NCBI GenBank assembly: GCA_963556195.1
Contig: OY744531.1
Location: forward strand, 106,715,120-106,779,119
Reading direction: 5' to 3'
Source of the DNA: Sepiola atlantica
Taxonomy: Eukaryota > Mollusca > Cephalopoda > Sepiida > Sepiolidae
Length of the DNA stretch: 64,000 nt
Shown in pieces: positions 45,610 to 56,440 of this stretch. The number at the start of each line of letters is the position of its first letter. Within the stretch, counting starts at the first letter, position 1. Position numbers and translations under genes: made by a program. The notes beneath the pieces are model-generated. The model was given only the letters and a program-made list of their open reading frames with translations. It searched no databases and was not told where the DNA came from.

Positions 45610-45889
45610 TACTCTGCGTTTCCCGTGTCTTTTTACTTTCATTTCGACTCCCCCCCCCTTTAAAACTATGTTCATATTTATTTGCTTCCTCATGAGGACA
45701 GTTACACACAATGTCGGTTTTTAATGTGGGGAAAATCCAGCTCTCCCCCAAAATGGGCACTCTAGATTGGGACAAAAGTTTTAATTGGCTCAGTCTCGAA
45801 GGATTTCTCATTCACTAACCGAGTACAGAAAAGGTGAAGTGAAGTATCAGAACGGGGTAAATGATGAGTTTGAAGGGGTAAACATAATT

Positions 45890-46370
45890 CGATAAAAAAA
45901 ATTGGGGATCTTTTACGGCGCTCAGCAGAGTAAAAACGCTAAAAAAAACAAATATACAACAAATAAAAGTAACTGTAAGCTGTAAAAGTTAGTTTCAAAC
46001 TTGCATGTGCTATTTGTTTGTATTTTAAACCCGTTTGAAGTGCTATTTATTAGAAATTTAAGTTCGACAGACGGTCACCGAAGAAATCAAAATGGCCGCT
46101 TTACGTAATAATATCGAGGGACTGGCCGCCATTTTTCTTTGAGAAAGTAGATGTTTTAAAAAACAAGAATTTTTTTTTTAACATCTAATAAAAAGCCATT
46201 TATACTACGTAAAAATACAAACAAATTACATAGGTAAGTAGAAAAATGTCTATTCTAGACATAAGTCAACTTTATTTGTTGCAAATTTATGTTTTTAAAC
46301 TCTTTCTCGTTCTTTTTTTGGACCCCGTTCGCGCCTCTGCTGAGCGTCGTAACATATACCCAAAAAATTG
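45890..46370. mobile_element. MITE with about 170-bp imperfect TIRs
   Basis: The left arm contains TTTTACGGCGCTCAGCAGAG and CAACAAATAAAAGTAACTG. The right arm has the inverse (CTCTGCTGAGCGTCGTAAC). The core has inverted AAAATGGCCGC and GGCCGCCATTTTT. Non-coding. Confidence 0.75.
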
Positions 46371-46930
46371 TGTATAGGCGATAAAAATGGTTTTATGTTG
46401 TTGTCTTTTGAAATATTATTAAATGAGAAACTATTTCGAGTTATAATGTATTTGGTACAACGCATGTAATCTGAAGAAAAACACGTTTGAAATGTGTAAA
46501 TCTGCTCGAATAATCGATAGTTTAACCAAACGAAGTAGTGTATTATGTAAAAAACGAAACTGAGTTTAACTGAAACGAAACAAGCGCTTTCAGGTAATCG
46601 TAAAGATCGACGGTCTATAAACATAATGCGATATAAAAAAAAAATGTCTGGAGGCGATAAACAATGGTTTTATGTTGTTGTTGTTGTTTTTATGGTGTTG
46701 TTTTGTTTTTTTAATATTATTAAATGGGGAACAATTCCGAGTTAAAATCTATTTAGTATTACGCATGTAATCGGAAGAAAACACGTTTGAAATGTATAAA
46801 TATGCTACAAGAATCGTGATTTTTTTTCCTCCACAAAACGGAGTCTAATGGGACCGGAAATACTGCATTATGTAAAAAGGAAACGGAACGGAGTTAAACT
46901 GAAACGAAACAGCCACTTTTATTATCCCAG
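46370..46930 (+). repeat. Family F, two direct copies
   Basis: 46370-46620 and 46645-46930 share GGCGATAAAxAATGGTTTTATG, ACGCATGTAATC, GAAGAAAxACACGTTTGAAA and AACTGAAACGAAAC. Relatives are at 19558-19787 and 47345-47600 in reverse orientation. The stretch between the last two (46931-47344) is AT-rich. Confidence 0.7.
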
Positions 46931-47344
46931 AAAGCAATTTTAATAATTTAAAGAAATTTTATTTAAAACTTGATCATGTTTCTCAATTATTCAATTGTTT
47001 TTTATTGACATAACACAAGAAATGTTAAAAATAAAAGTAGTTTGTTTTTATTGAGATAATAATAGAAAACTGGTCCCCCCTCCTAACATCTAAAATATTT
47101 GGAAAAAATTTTCCCTCAAAACCACTGAAAAAAGAAGAAAAAAAAATGTCAGTAAAAAGTTGAATAAAAACAGGTGGTGTAGTGTTACGAAAAAGCGCCT
47201 TTTTTTTTTTAAATCTTTGAAAATTACTCGTTCTAAGTGCTGGTTTCAGTTCAGTTTTAAGTCTCATTTTCAAAATATTTATAAAAAATCTTGTTTGTAT
47301 TTAAAAAAAATTTTTTAATAATTTTATTTTTTATATAAATAAAT

Positions 47345-47600
47345 AATTTAACTTCAGTTCGTTTCATTAATGTTTAGTATCGCTTCCATTTTTTGTATAC
47401 ACCATTTCTGCTCAAACTTCCGTTTCTTCGAGGACTCCATTAGCGACTATTTACACATTTCAAGCGTGTTCTTCTTAAGCTTACATGCGTAAAACTAATT
47501 AGATTTTAACTCGAAATTGTTCAAAATTTACTCAGATTTAACAAAGACAACAGGAAACAATATTTATCGCCATTTCCACACTTTTTGTATCGCATTACGT
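47345..47600 (-). repeat. Family F, inverted copy
   Basis: TTTACACATTTCAAGCGTGT, CTTACATGCGTAAAAC and TAGATTTTAACTCGAAATTG are the reverse complement of the 46370-46930 repeats. Together with those copies it could form a long imperfect hairpin. Confidence 0.65.
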
Positions 47601-47742
47601 CCCGAACGGCCCTTTTCTCCCTATAAAACACGAACTAATATTGTCAACAACGCACAGACTATCAAAAAGAATCTTTTTAAAAGATAGCCACCATTTATTT
47701 GTTGTGAGAAGAAACTGAAATTTAATCGCCTCCTACCGCATG

Positions 47743-47983
47743 AAGATATGACACAAAGTCGGAAGGTGGGTTTGAAGGAAAAGCCCTCAAAAAATGTCTG
47801 GGCAGCCCCGTCGGCATTCCCCGGTAGGGGCGCCTCAGGCGATAAGCAATAAGCTACCCCCTTCTCAATGAAAGAAGGTAAAACCTGGGAGGGTGGGCCT
47901 CCTACAACTGAACAGGACCATACCTCAGTTTGACAGAAAAAAAGTCGGACTGATTGTCGAAGACGTATCCTCGACGTGGTATG
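47743..47983 (-). mobile_element. U2-SINE relative with alternative head
   Basis: The body is GCCCCGTCGGCATTCCCCGG, GGCGCCTCAGGCGATAAGCA, CCTGGGAGGGTGGGCCTCCT. The 5' side carries GAGGATACGTCTTCGACAAT, homologous to the head of 27826-28130 and not U2. Confidence 0.7.
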
Positions 47984-48228
47984 AAAAATAACACAACCTT
48001 AAGATCAAAGACCCCCGGGTTTTTTTAATTGTGTTTTACTACGTAATGGTTTTATGAATGGATTGGAATACGATGTAAAAATCGGTTTGTTTATGACGCG
48101 GAGATGATGACGGTCGGTCTACATTTGTTTGGTTTCGGCAATAAATAGAGAATTCGTACCAGGCGAAGAGAGAGAGAAACAAAACTAATAGAATTATCGA
48201 CAGTTTATTAAATTAAACGATGATTTCT

Positions 48229-48950
48229 TAGATTAGGACCCACGCTAAAATCGACTTGGCGTCGGTACTTTCCGGATGTTTACGTAAACCGCCGGAAAGT
48301 ACCGACGCCGAGTCGGTTAACCTATCTGCGTAAAAAAAAAAAATAATCAAAAACGAAGCTGGGGAAAAACAAGCATGAACTAACATTTAAAGCAAAAAAT
48401 GAAAGAAAAAAAATCAAATAATAAATTTAGTCAAATTGTATGAAAGAAATATTTATTTTTTAACGAAGAAATACAAATAAACAGGTGATAAATTATATTT
48501 TTTACGTTTTTTTTTGTTTTTTTTTTCTCCTGAAAATTGTTTTTTGCTTTGTAATCAAGTAAAAATGACGTCGTTAGGGTTCGTTTTTTTTTTTTGTTTT
48601 TTTTACTGAAAATTATTTTTTATATTTCGTTAGGGTTAGGTATTAAAGTTGTTGTTTTTTTGTTTGTTTCTTTTGCGATCAGTTTTTCTTCCTGACAAAA
48701 GTTAATTACTCCTTCGGGAGACGCAACCACCAGTGATAGCTCATGAAAATTCTTTGTAGTACTTTCGCGTTTCAATCGGTTGAAATGTCGTCTGCTTATT
48801 CGTTTCAATCAGTTGAAATATTGTACATGTAGTCTGCTTATTTTCTCGCAAATTGATTGGCTAACCGTTTCGGTACTTTCCGGCGGTTAACGTAAACATC
48901 CGGAAAGTACCGACGCCAAGTCGATTTTAGCGTGGGTCCTAATCTAATAA
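48229..48950 (-). mobile_element. TIR transposon relic with Merlin-like N-terminal coding block
   Basis: The termini TTAGATTAGGACCCACGCTA (48229) and its inverse (ending 48950) form TIRs of about 75 bp. Inside each TIR the sequence GTCGGTACTTTCCGG ... CCGGAAAGTACCGAC is itself palindromic. A minus-strand frame (48620-48808) has SPEGVINFCQEEKLIAKE, homologous to the start of the frame at 42157. The rest of a transposase is missing. The element is non-autonomous. Confidence 0.65.
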
Positions 48951-49046
48951 AGTACCAATTAAACATTAGTGGTTTGTTTTTGTATCGTATTAAAAAAAAA
49001 AAAAATAATAATTTGCAGATATGGTTAAATAATCATAATCAATAAT

Positions 49047-49511
49047 GGCGCTCCAGAAGGGTTCATGACCGCGCTGACTTCCTGTTTATCCTGCAGTAAA
49101 TTTCAAGTACGGATGATCATAAAAAAATTTAACGGAGAATTTAGAATTGTATTTTTATTATAATAAAATCAGTTTTTTTTAATCACAATATAACAAGTCT
49201 TTAATAAAAAAAATCTTTTTATGAATCAAATATGTTGACATGTAACAAAAATAAACATTGTTTTAAACAAAGTTTTAAAATGTCTTTTGTATTTTGTGAA
49301 ACAGCAACATAATTTAAAGTATTTGAAAAGAATAATAAAAGCGTATACAATAAAGAATATTGCCGAAATAATTTTGTTTTATTCGGCGCCGCCAGAGAAA
49401 TTCTTGAAGGTAGCTGTTTTTTTTTGTTTTATCATTTATGATCATCCGTACTTGAAATTTACTGCATGATAAACCGGAAGTCAGCGCGGTCGTGACCCCT
49501 TCTGGAACGCC
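49047..49511. mobile_element. MITE with 8-bp target duplication
   Basis: The TIRs (about 75 bp) begin GGCGCTCCAGAAGGGTTCAT on the left and GGCGTTCCAGAAGGGGTCAC on the right (reverse strand). TCAATAAT at 49039-49046 and TCAATAAA at 49512-49519 look like an 8-bp target duplication with one change. An 8-bp duplication fits hAT or Merlin elements. Non-coding. Confidence 0.85.
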
Positions 49512-49889
49512 TCAATAAATACAATTTGTCAATCACCGAATCGATAATTGCATTGAGTCAGTACAATTTGTCAATAATACACTGTAAAAACAGTCAAATC
49601 TTACATTTTTTTTCTCACATTGTCTTTTTCAGTTGAATTAATTTTTTTTTCGTGTAAATGGTATTTTTAATTAAAGTGTATTAATTTTTTTAAAATATTT
49701 TTAAATTCAATCATTTTATGATTTTGACGAGCGAAAAGTTGCGTCTCTCTTGCGTAGAATTATTCGACATATTTTCGTACCTTTTTTTTTTAATCTTTAG
49801 CGAATTGATTACGAATAAATGCCTCAATTTTAACATTAAGAATTATTAAAGCAATTATATGTGACATTAATAAAATGAAATAGAATATC

Positions 49890-49923
<34 letters not shown>

Positions 49924-50655
49924 AACAGACTGAATCGCGGCTGTTTTCTGGTCCGCCTCCACCTTCGCCTAATAAATGGCAACGGGGGGGGGGGGGGGAC
50001 TACGAAACGAGATTTATTTTTATTCTGTGAGAATTTGATGTCGCATATCTCTCTCCCTCTCTTGTGTATTTTAACATTTAAAGAGATGTGGTTATTTCGT
50101 TTCGACACACACACATTACATTGATTAAGGTGTACGAAATTGATGAAGATAATTGAATCGATAAGTTTCAACTTTAATGAACGACTTATTATGTTCATGC
50201 TGACACCTGTTGAGGCGTCGATGGCGTCCCTTCCACCGCCAAAATGATTTCTACTTTCTTTTCTCCGTTTCCTCGTCTGTCTTTTGATTCACGTGAGAGT
50301 CTTTATTCCCCATTACCTTTTCTTGGTTGGATCGGATTTTCGTGGACAAAATTGGATTTAAAAAAAAAAATAAATAAAAAAAAATGTCCATAAAAATTAA
50401 ACCATCTTTAAACAATGGTAAATTGTGTTTCTTTCGCAATCGTAGAAAGATGTAGACTTGTGTTAAAAAAAAAGAAAAAGTTTTCTTTTATGTTTTGAAA
50501 GGCGAAATTCTTTCTCCTTTAGTAAAAAAAAAAATTCTTTAAATATAACTGACGATGATAAATTGACAAACTTAAACTTTGGATTGGAATCAGGTGATAA
50601 TCAATCTTTTACGATCGAACTTAAATCAATATGTAAAAATAAAACAAGTATTTAA
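49512..50655. other. AT-rich spacer with TA and poly-G runs
   Basis: Contains a TA run (about 49893-49921), a poly-G run (about 49985-49998) and A-rich stretches. No convincing gene. The 120-codon minus frame at 49836-50198 crosses these runs. Confidence 0.5.
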
Positions 50656-50866
50656 TATGTGACACAAGGTCGGAAGGTGGGGGAAGAGTCAAGCCAGCGC
50701 CCCTAAAGAAGGAGCACTCTGGCCTAGCAAAAATAGCCTGAGCAGCCCCGTCGGCATTCCCTGGTTAGGGCGCCTCAGGCAGTAAAGCAATAAACTTACT
50801 CCACCCTAAAGAGGGGAGGCAATGCCTGGGAGGGTGGACCTCCTTGGACAACTGAGGACAATATGA
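50656..50866 (-). mobile_element. U2-SINE relative, long form, head lost
   Basis: Long-form 3' region (AGCACTCTGGCC), then CAGCCCCGTCGGCATTCCCT, GGCGCCTCAGGCAGTAAAGC and GGAGGCAATGCCTGGGAGGG, GTGGACCTCC. It ends before any head. Confidence 0.75.
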
Positions 50867-50895
50867 AACAACTTTACTTTCCTTAGCATGCCCAT

Positions 50896-51300
50896 GTCGG
50901 CACTTCTGTAGTATATATGAAGCAGCTGCCGATTAAGAAATCGAAATTGAAGAGTTCCGGTTTTTTTTCTCCAAGTACCATTCATTCAGAATTCACCGGA
51001 AGTTGAATTTAGTATTTAGAAAATGGAGTTAAATGAGATTAATCTTCGAGACATTGGTAATTTAATGAACCAGCCGCAAAAAACAATAGATTTTTTACAG
51101 GCACACCGCCTGATTTCTTAGGGTTAGGATTTTTTATTAAAATTTTTTTTACTTCATATAATAAAAAAAAAGAAATTGTTAATTGTTACCCAAAAACAAA
51201 TCAGTCTTGCATTTTTTTTTATGTTGAATTACCTCCCTTTATTTTCAGTAGAAGGACAGAAAATCTTCTGCTTCATATATACTACAGAAGTGCCCACATG
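50896..51300. repeat. Inverted repeat, 30-bp arms
   Basis: GGCACTTCTGTAGTATATAT with GAAGCAG (about 50900-50926) returns inverted at about 51269-51295. The spacer of about 340 bp is AT-rich. It may be an eroded DNA element. Confidence 0.6.
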
Positions 51301-51653
51301 TCATAGTAAAATTGACAATTTAACAGAAATCGAACTTTTTTTTTTATTATCAACGAAAAACTGAAAAAATAATATCCATCAATTCAGAGTGTTGATATTT
51401 CTTTATTGACATAAACCTGTTTGTTGACAACCATTGTGACAGTTTGTACGTGGATATTGGACCCTTTTTATTGGTGCCAACATGTTTTCAAGTCTTCTAG
51501 CTTATTTGCTGCATTATAATTAAATAACTGCAATGGCCAAGATTAAGAAAAACACTGACATAAATTATCAACACCTTCTTTGTATTTCTTTCTCTACAAA
51601 CTCTTAGCAATAGTCATTATTGACCTTCATATCTTCTTTAAAATATAAGAGTA

Positions 51654-51987
51654 TTGATTTACTCCTCTCCAGGAGTTAGGCACAAGGCCAGTTTTTATCT
51701 TACTCCCACAAGTAAGATGTGACCCAAGGTCGGGTCGGGAAAGTGGGGTTTAAAAATTGCCTGGGCAGCCCCGTCGGCATTCCCCGGTAGGGGCGCCTCA
51801 GGCAGTAAGTAATAAACTTACTCCTCCCCAAAGAGGGGAGGCGAAGCCTGGGAGAGTGGACCTCCTAGAACTGCACAGGACAGACCCATAGACCGGCGTA
51901 AATCAAGCCCCGAAGGCCAAGACAATACCAGTCTATGGGGGTGCAGTATCCATCGGAACAGATACTACACTTTGATCTTAGCCAAAA
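51654..51987 (-). mobile_element. U2-headed SINE, full length, short form, with target duplication
   Basis: On the minus strand it starts TTTTGGCTAAGATCAAAGTG, has the full body and both 3' hairpins, and ends GGAGTAAATCAA. AAGAGTA lies on both sides (51647-51653 and 51988-51994), a 7-bp target duplication. It is almost identical to the copy at 17002-17338, which indicates recent common ancestry. Confidence 0.9.
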
Positions 51988-52449
51988 AAGAGTAGCGTAG
52001 CAGATTTTAATGGCACTTTATTCCGTCTGATTGGAGCTGGAAACATGTGGCACCATGCCATTTCGATCTTGCACACCTAAGGTTAAGGTAAGAGACACAG
52101 CGACAACAAAAAATGCGAGTAATTTTGTCTCCCCTTTTTTTTGTGAGAATCGCCGATGACAAGTGGAACAAATGATTCGCATAGTGAACAGTTCAATGAG
52201 TTTTTTCTTTTTAATGAAAACAAACTTGTTTACTTAAAAATGTAACAAACTGAATAGAATAATAAGCTGTCAGAAGAACAGTGTGTTGATGGAGGAAGGA
52301 GGGATGAAAGATTGAATAAATTGGGGTTCTTTGATACGATAGGGACACGTGCGAAAAGTAATGTTTTCTTTCCGTACTTTAGAGTACTATTTGCCTTTCC
52401 TTTTTCTTTTTTTAAAAAATTTATATATATATATATATATAATATATTT

Positions 52450-52850
52450 TGGTACAGAAAAATTAGTACAACATTCGTACCGTCGGTTTCAAGCACAGAA
52501 GGACTTAGCCATCCGGCTCTCTTCAGCTTCTGTTGTCATCTGTTTCGGAAATGTGAAGTCACATGTCACTCTCGGTTGGAATCGTTATTCGCTTAGTGTT
52601 ATGTATGTTTGTTTAAATTTGGTGTAAGGAAGGTTTAATAAGGTTTGAAAAAAAGAAAAAAAAAAATACAAAAATATTTCTATATAAATCCCGTGAGCCA
52701 ATATTTATGAGTAGCGTATATTTGGCTTTTACTGTTTTGGGGTTTAATGATGTGTCTTCTAAAGAAATTGGGGAGAGAAGATGGCTAAGTCCTTCTGTGC
52801 TTGAAACCGACGGTACGAATGTTGTATTAATTTTTCTTTACCGAAATAAA
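52450..52850. mobile_element. MITE with about 70-bp TIRs
   Basis: The arms 52450-52515 and 52780-52848 share AATTAGTACAACATTCGTAC and AAGCACAGAAGGACTTAGCC in inverse orientation. The interior is non-coding. From 51995 to 52449 nothing else is recognised except a TA run near 52422. Confidence 0.85.
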
Positions 52851-52934
52851 TAATAATATGCTCGTAATTTTTAACTTTAATTCTTAATTAATCGAGCACT
52901 TTGCTGGGATTTTTCCTGCTATATTACAAAGCAG

Positions 52935-52937
<3 letters not shown>

Positions 52938-52976
<39 letters not shown>

Positions 52977-53193
52977 TTCCCTCCCACAGCGGTAAGATGT
53001 GACACAAGGTGGGATTGGAAAGCCAGCGCCCGAGAAGATGAGCACTCTGACCTACAAAAAAAAATGCCTGGGCAGCCCCGTCAGCATTCCCCGGTAGGGG
53101 CGCCTCAGGCGATTAGCAATAAACTAACCCCTTCTCAAAGTGTGAGAAGGCAAAGCCTGGGAGGGTGAACCTCCTAGAATTGCACAGGAAATA
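52938..53193 (-). mobile_element. TA run and U2-SINE relative
   Basis: A TA microsatellite (52938-52974) precedes a long-form U2-SINE body: TAAGATGTGACACAAGGTGG, GAGCACTCTGACC, GCCCCGTCAGCATTCCCCGG, GGCAAAGCCTGGGAGGGTGA. The copy ends at TTGCACAGG, without a head. Confidence 0.8.
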
Positions 53194-54450
53194 CCCCATT
53201 AATAAGTATGATAAAAATTTTGCGCGTTTCTTAGCCCTCATAACAAAAAATAAAATTGAAAAAATATTAAGTGAATATTTATTTTAATTTAAGAGTTTCG
53301 TTTCGTAAATACATTTTCAGAGGCTTAAGGAATGAAAACGACTTAGCAATGTGCAAAAGTGGGCATGGCTTATACGGACTATATATTTTTAAACGGAATT
53401 ATCATAATATTTGTTTATTCGTTTTAGTTAAAATTTGATTTTGTTTGAAAGATAAATGCCTAAAGTTAATCTCTAAAAATAAAATGTGTATTTTTACGTC
53501 TGAAAATAAATTTAATAATGAAAACAGTTCTAAAAAAAAACAAATTCGGTGAAATTTGAAATTTTTAGAAATTAATTTTTAAAATCTCGTGAAAGATAAC
53601 TCAGTTTTCTAGAACTATTTCAAAGATAATTAGTAAATTAAAGTCTCAAAATACCAAATTTAAAAAATGTACTTACTTTTTACTAAAAATTGCATACTTA
53701 TCCCCCCAAAAAAGTCAGAGTAAACTTATAATTTCCGGTCCGGACAAACAAAATGGTTACCGACATTCAGAAAAGTACGGAAGACAATAACCGAAATAAT
53801 ATTTCCGTTTATTATTTTAAATTTTATATAGAAGATATGGTTTTGTAATAGTTTATAGAAATTGAAAAATTATTATCTTTTAATTTTTTTATTTTTAAAG
53901 ATTATAACAAATATCTCCATTAAATTGACAACTATGGAAGACCCAAACCATAATTTCGCATTTTATTATTTTTAACTTTATATAAACAAATAATTTTGTA
54001 CTAATTTTCCCTTAATTGATTTATAGTTTTATTAAACGAAATATAAACGGTTAAAAAGGTATTTTTACAGTTTTAATTGTTTTACCTATTAATGCCATTT
54101 AAATTAATATTTCATTGAGCTCAATGAGATTTTATTTCCCTATCTAATTCTAATCAAGATTTATTAAACAAAAATGCTGTTTTATCATTTTTTTTTTTAA
54201 TGATTAAAAACTTATTGGAATTATTTTTAAACATGTCGTAATGATACTTTAAATTCTTTTTAATTAAAACTAAAATCGAAATCTAAGTGTGAAAAAGTTG
54301 TTGAATCTTTGAAAATAGTGATGATGTCGGATGGCGGTGCGAATCCCGTCTGTTTATTGTAGCAATGTTCTTCCGTAGAACATGATGTAAATTGTTTGTA
54401 AAATTCAATCCAATTGTTTTTGTTTTGTTTTTTTTCAGAATGGCTTACTG

Positions 54451-54484
<34 letters not shown>

Positions 54485-54556
54485 TTTTTTTTTTCAAGAT
54501 TAAAAAAAATTGTCACTTCTGCAGAATAGGGATGAACCGAAATTTATTTGTTTTCA
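53194..54556. other. AT-rich spacer
   Basis: About 1.3 kb of strongly AT-rich sequence ending in long T runs (54450-54495). No gene or repeat is recognised. A short start-like string ATGTCGGATGGCGGTGCGAA at about 54325 is followed by a stop after 13 codons. Confidence 0.5.
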
Positions 54557-54978
54557 TTTTAGAAAAGCTCTAATAGTGTAAGGGACCGACAACTCTCTTT
54601 TTTTTTTTCACTTTTAATTTTAATTTCTCTGAAAAGTGAAAATATTATTTTTTTAAATAAGAAGTAATGCAAATTCAATTAATTAATAGAACTTTTATTG
54701 AAGAAAATAAAATTTGTGAAAATCAACAGTATTTTTTTTTTTTTTTTCATTTCAAGACGAACAGTCATCGTGTTTGGTTTAACACATTTTTTCTTTTTTT
54801 TTCTTTTTTTAGTTTAAAAAATAAATTTTTCTCTTTTTGTTTTTTAAACGGGATAGAATTCAGAAATAAATCGCGCATATTCAGGGCATTCACGTCTATT
54901 TTAGAAGAAATTAGAAATTATGTACTAAAAAGAGAGTTGTCGCCCCATTGCACTATTGGAGCTCTTCTAAAATTAATA
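54557..54978. mobile_element. MITE with about 50-bp TIRs
   Basis: ATTTTAGAAAAGCTCTAATA and GACAACTCTCTTTTT at the left are inverted at 54928-54975 (AAAAAGAGAGTTGTCG ... GAGCTCTTCTAAAAT). The open frame inside is AT-rich and not credible. Confidence 0.75.
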
Positions 54979-55056
54979 TAAATAAATTTTGGTTTGAGAT
55001 ACCTACAATATGATATTATGAATCTACAAAGATAAACAAAGGTTTATCCCTCATTC

Positions 55057-55440
55057 TCTTAAATCCATTCTTATCATTTCCTCCCATGTTTTTCTTGGCT
55101 TTCCTCTGCCAACTGACCCTGCTACCTTAACTGTTCTACATCTAACCCCAGAACTCTCATCCACTCTTTCAATGTGGCCAGACCATCAAAGTTTCCTGTT
55201 CTGTACACATCTCCCTATACTGTCCAGATTTAATCTTCCTCTGAGGTCATCAGATCTAAGCCTGCCTTTTAATTCTTACATTACACATCCATCGTATCAT
55301 TCTCATATGATTTCTCTTCATGCAACGCATGTCCTCAACTCGTTAGGTTTCACTTCTATGCATTATCACACTGTGCACACATTCTTGATAGACTCTTCTC
55401 TTGGTCGACAGCAGTAACGCTCTGCTGGTTAGTAATGGCA
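55057..55440 (-). pseudogene. LINE B fragment, copy 4
   Basis: It aligns with 14330-14690: CTACCTTAACTGTTCTACAT, CCACTCTTTCAATGTGGCCA, ATCTTCCTCTGAGGTCATCA and CATGCAACGCATGTCCTCAA. On the minus strand these encode broken pieces of the WV..C and LR.RLNLD blocks. Both ends are missing. Confidence 0.7.
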
Positions 55441-55587
55441 AAAGTTCCCTGAATTTACTCTCATCCTTTTTTGTAAAGAATTACCAACCATAAAAAAGAT
55501 TCTTCAAAAGCTGTTCTTTTCTGTTTTGCCTAATTTTTGCCTAATTTTGCCTAATTTTTGCCTAATTTTTGCCTCGTTTCATTTCAG

Positions 55588-55644
55588 GTCCTCTTGATGA
55601 TGAGTTTAGTTATGAACCTCCGGGGAAGCGAAACAGAAGTTCTG
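55588..55644 (+). CDS. Putative host exon A (57 nt)
   Basis: It is bounded by a pyrimidine-rich acceptor (TTTGCCTCGTTTCATTTCAG) and a consensus donor (GTAAGT). Read with two nucleotides finishing the previous codon, it encodes PLDDEFSYEPPGKRNRSS and leaves one nucleotide. This is a charged, disordered, nuclear-protein-like peptide. The phase (1-1) is the same as for the candidate exon at 62543-62659, with which it would join to give an Asp codon. Another frame is also open, so coding status is not proven. The protein is not recognised. Confidence 0.4.
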
Positions 55645-55914
55645 GTAAGTTGCGAGAGAGCAAATTCTCTTATTTATCAGACCTTAGAAAATACAATGTA
55701 ATACGAACACATGCAGGAAATTAACGTAAAGAATAAATTTATTTATGAATATTTTTCCGGAAGAAAATTAAATTTTCCTAATGAGTTAAACCATTAACCA
55801 TGAACCATAAGTGGACGATAACGTCGCAATTGTCGCATGAGGAACGGTGTTGCCGCTCATTTTTTGTGACGAGATGTGAACTTACCGCGGATTTTCATCT
55901 TTTATATTTTTATG

Positions 55915-56092
55915 AAAGTTAATATTTGATAATATTTGATAATATTTGATATTTGATAATATTTGATATTTGATAGTATTTGATATTTGATAGTATTTGT
56001 TGATATTTGATAATATTTGTTAATATTTGATAATATTTGATATTTGATAATATTTGTTGATATTTGATAATATTTAATATTTGATGATATCA
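55915..56092. repeat. Short AT-rich tandem repeats
   Basis: GATAATATTTGATATTT-type units of 8-17 bp. A 46-bp direct duplication (GAATAAAATAGAATGGTGAA ... AACAAAACAAT) follows at about 56172-56272. A TTTTTGCCTAA repeat lies at 55528-55574. Confidence 0.9.
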
Positions 56093-56390
56093 AGCGGGGT
56101 GAATGAGAAAATCAATTTGTATAAGAATCAAGTAAAAAATCAATTGTGAACGTGGAAGCAAAAGAAGAGCTGAATAAAATAGAATGGTGAAGAAATGTGT
56201 AGCAGACACCAAACAAAACAATGAATAAAATAGAATGGTGAAATGTGTAGCAGACACCAAACAAAACAATGAATGAAAAAGTGTTCATGCAAATGAGAAT
56301 AACCACATTTAGTTAATCACATTCAAATTATTTTTGAAAAGATAGAAAATTTACTTTTGGTCCGTACAGATTTCAGAGTTCGACAAGACG

Positions 56391-56440
56391 CACCTGAAGA
56401 AGGTCAGAGGTTACATCAGCCGAAACATTTCGAGAATAAG
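56391..56440 (+). ncRNA. Possible hammerhead-ribozyme-like remnant
   Basis: CACCTGAAGAAGG is followed 17 nt later by AGCCGAAAC. The pair CUGANGA and CGAAAC resembles the conserved core strands of hammerhead ribozymes carried by Penelope-like and other retroelements. Stem II can pair only weakly (GGU with GCC), and I cannot confirm stem III or the cleavage site, so it may be a decayed copy or chance. Confidence 0.25.

Noticed and set aside
49836..50198. 120-codon minus-strand ORF
   Set aside because: Contains translated TA and poly-G runs and no conserved motif.
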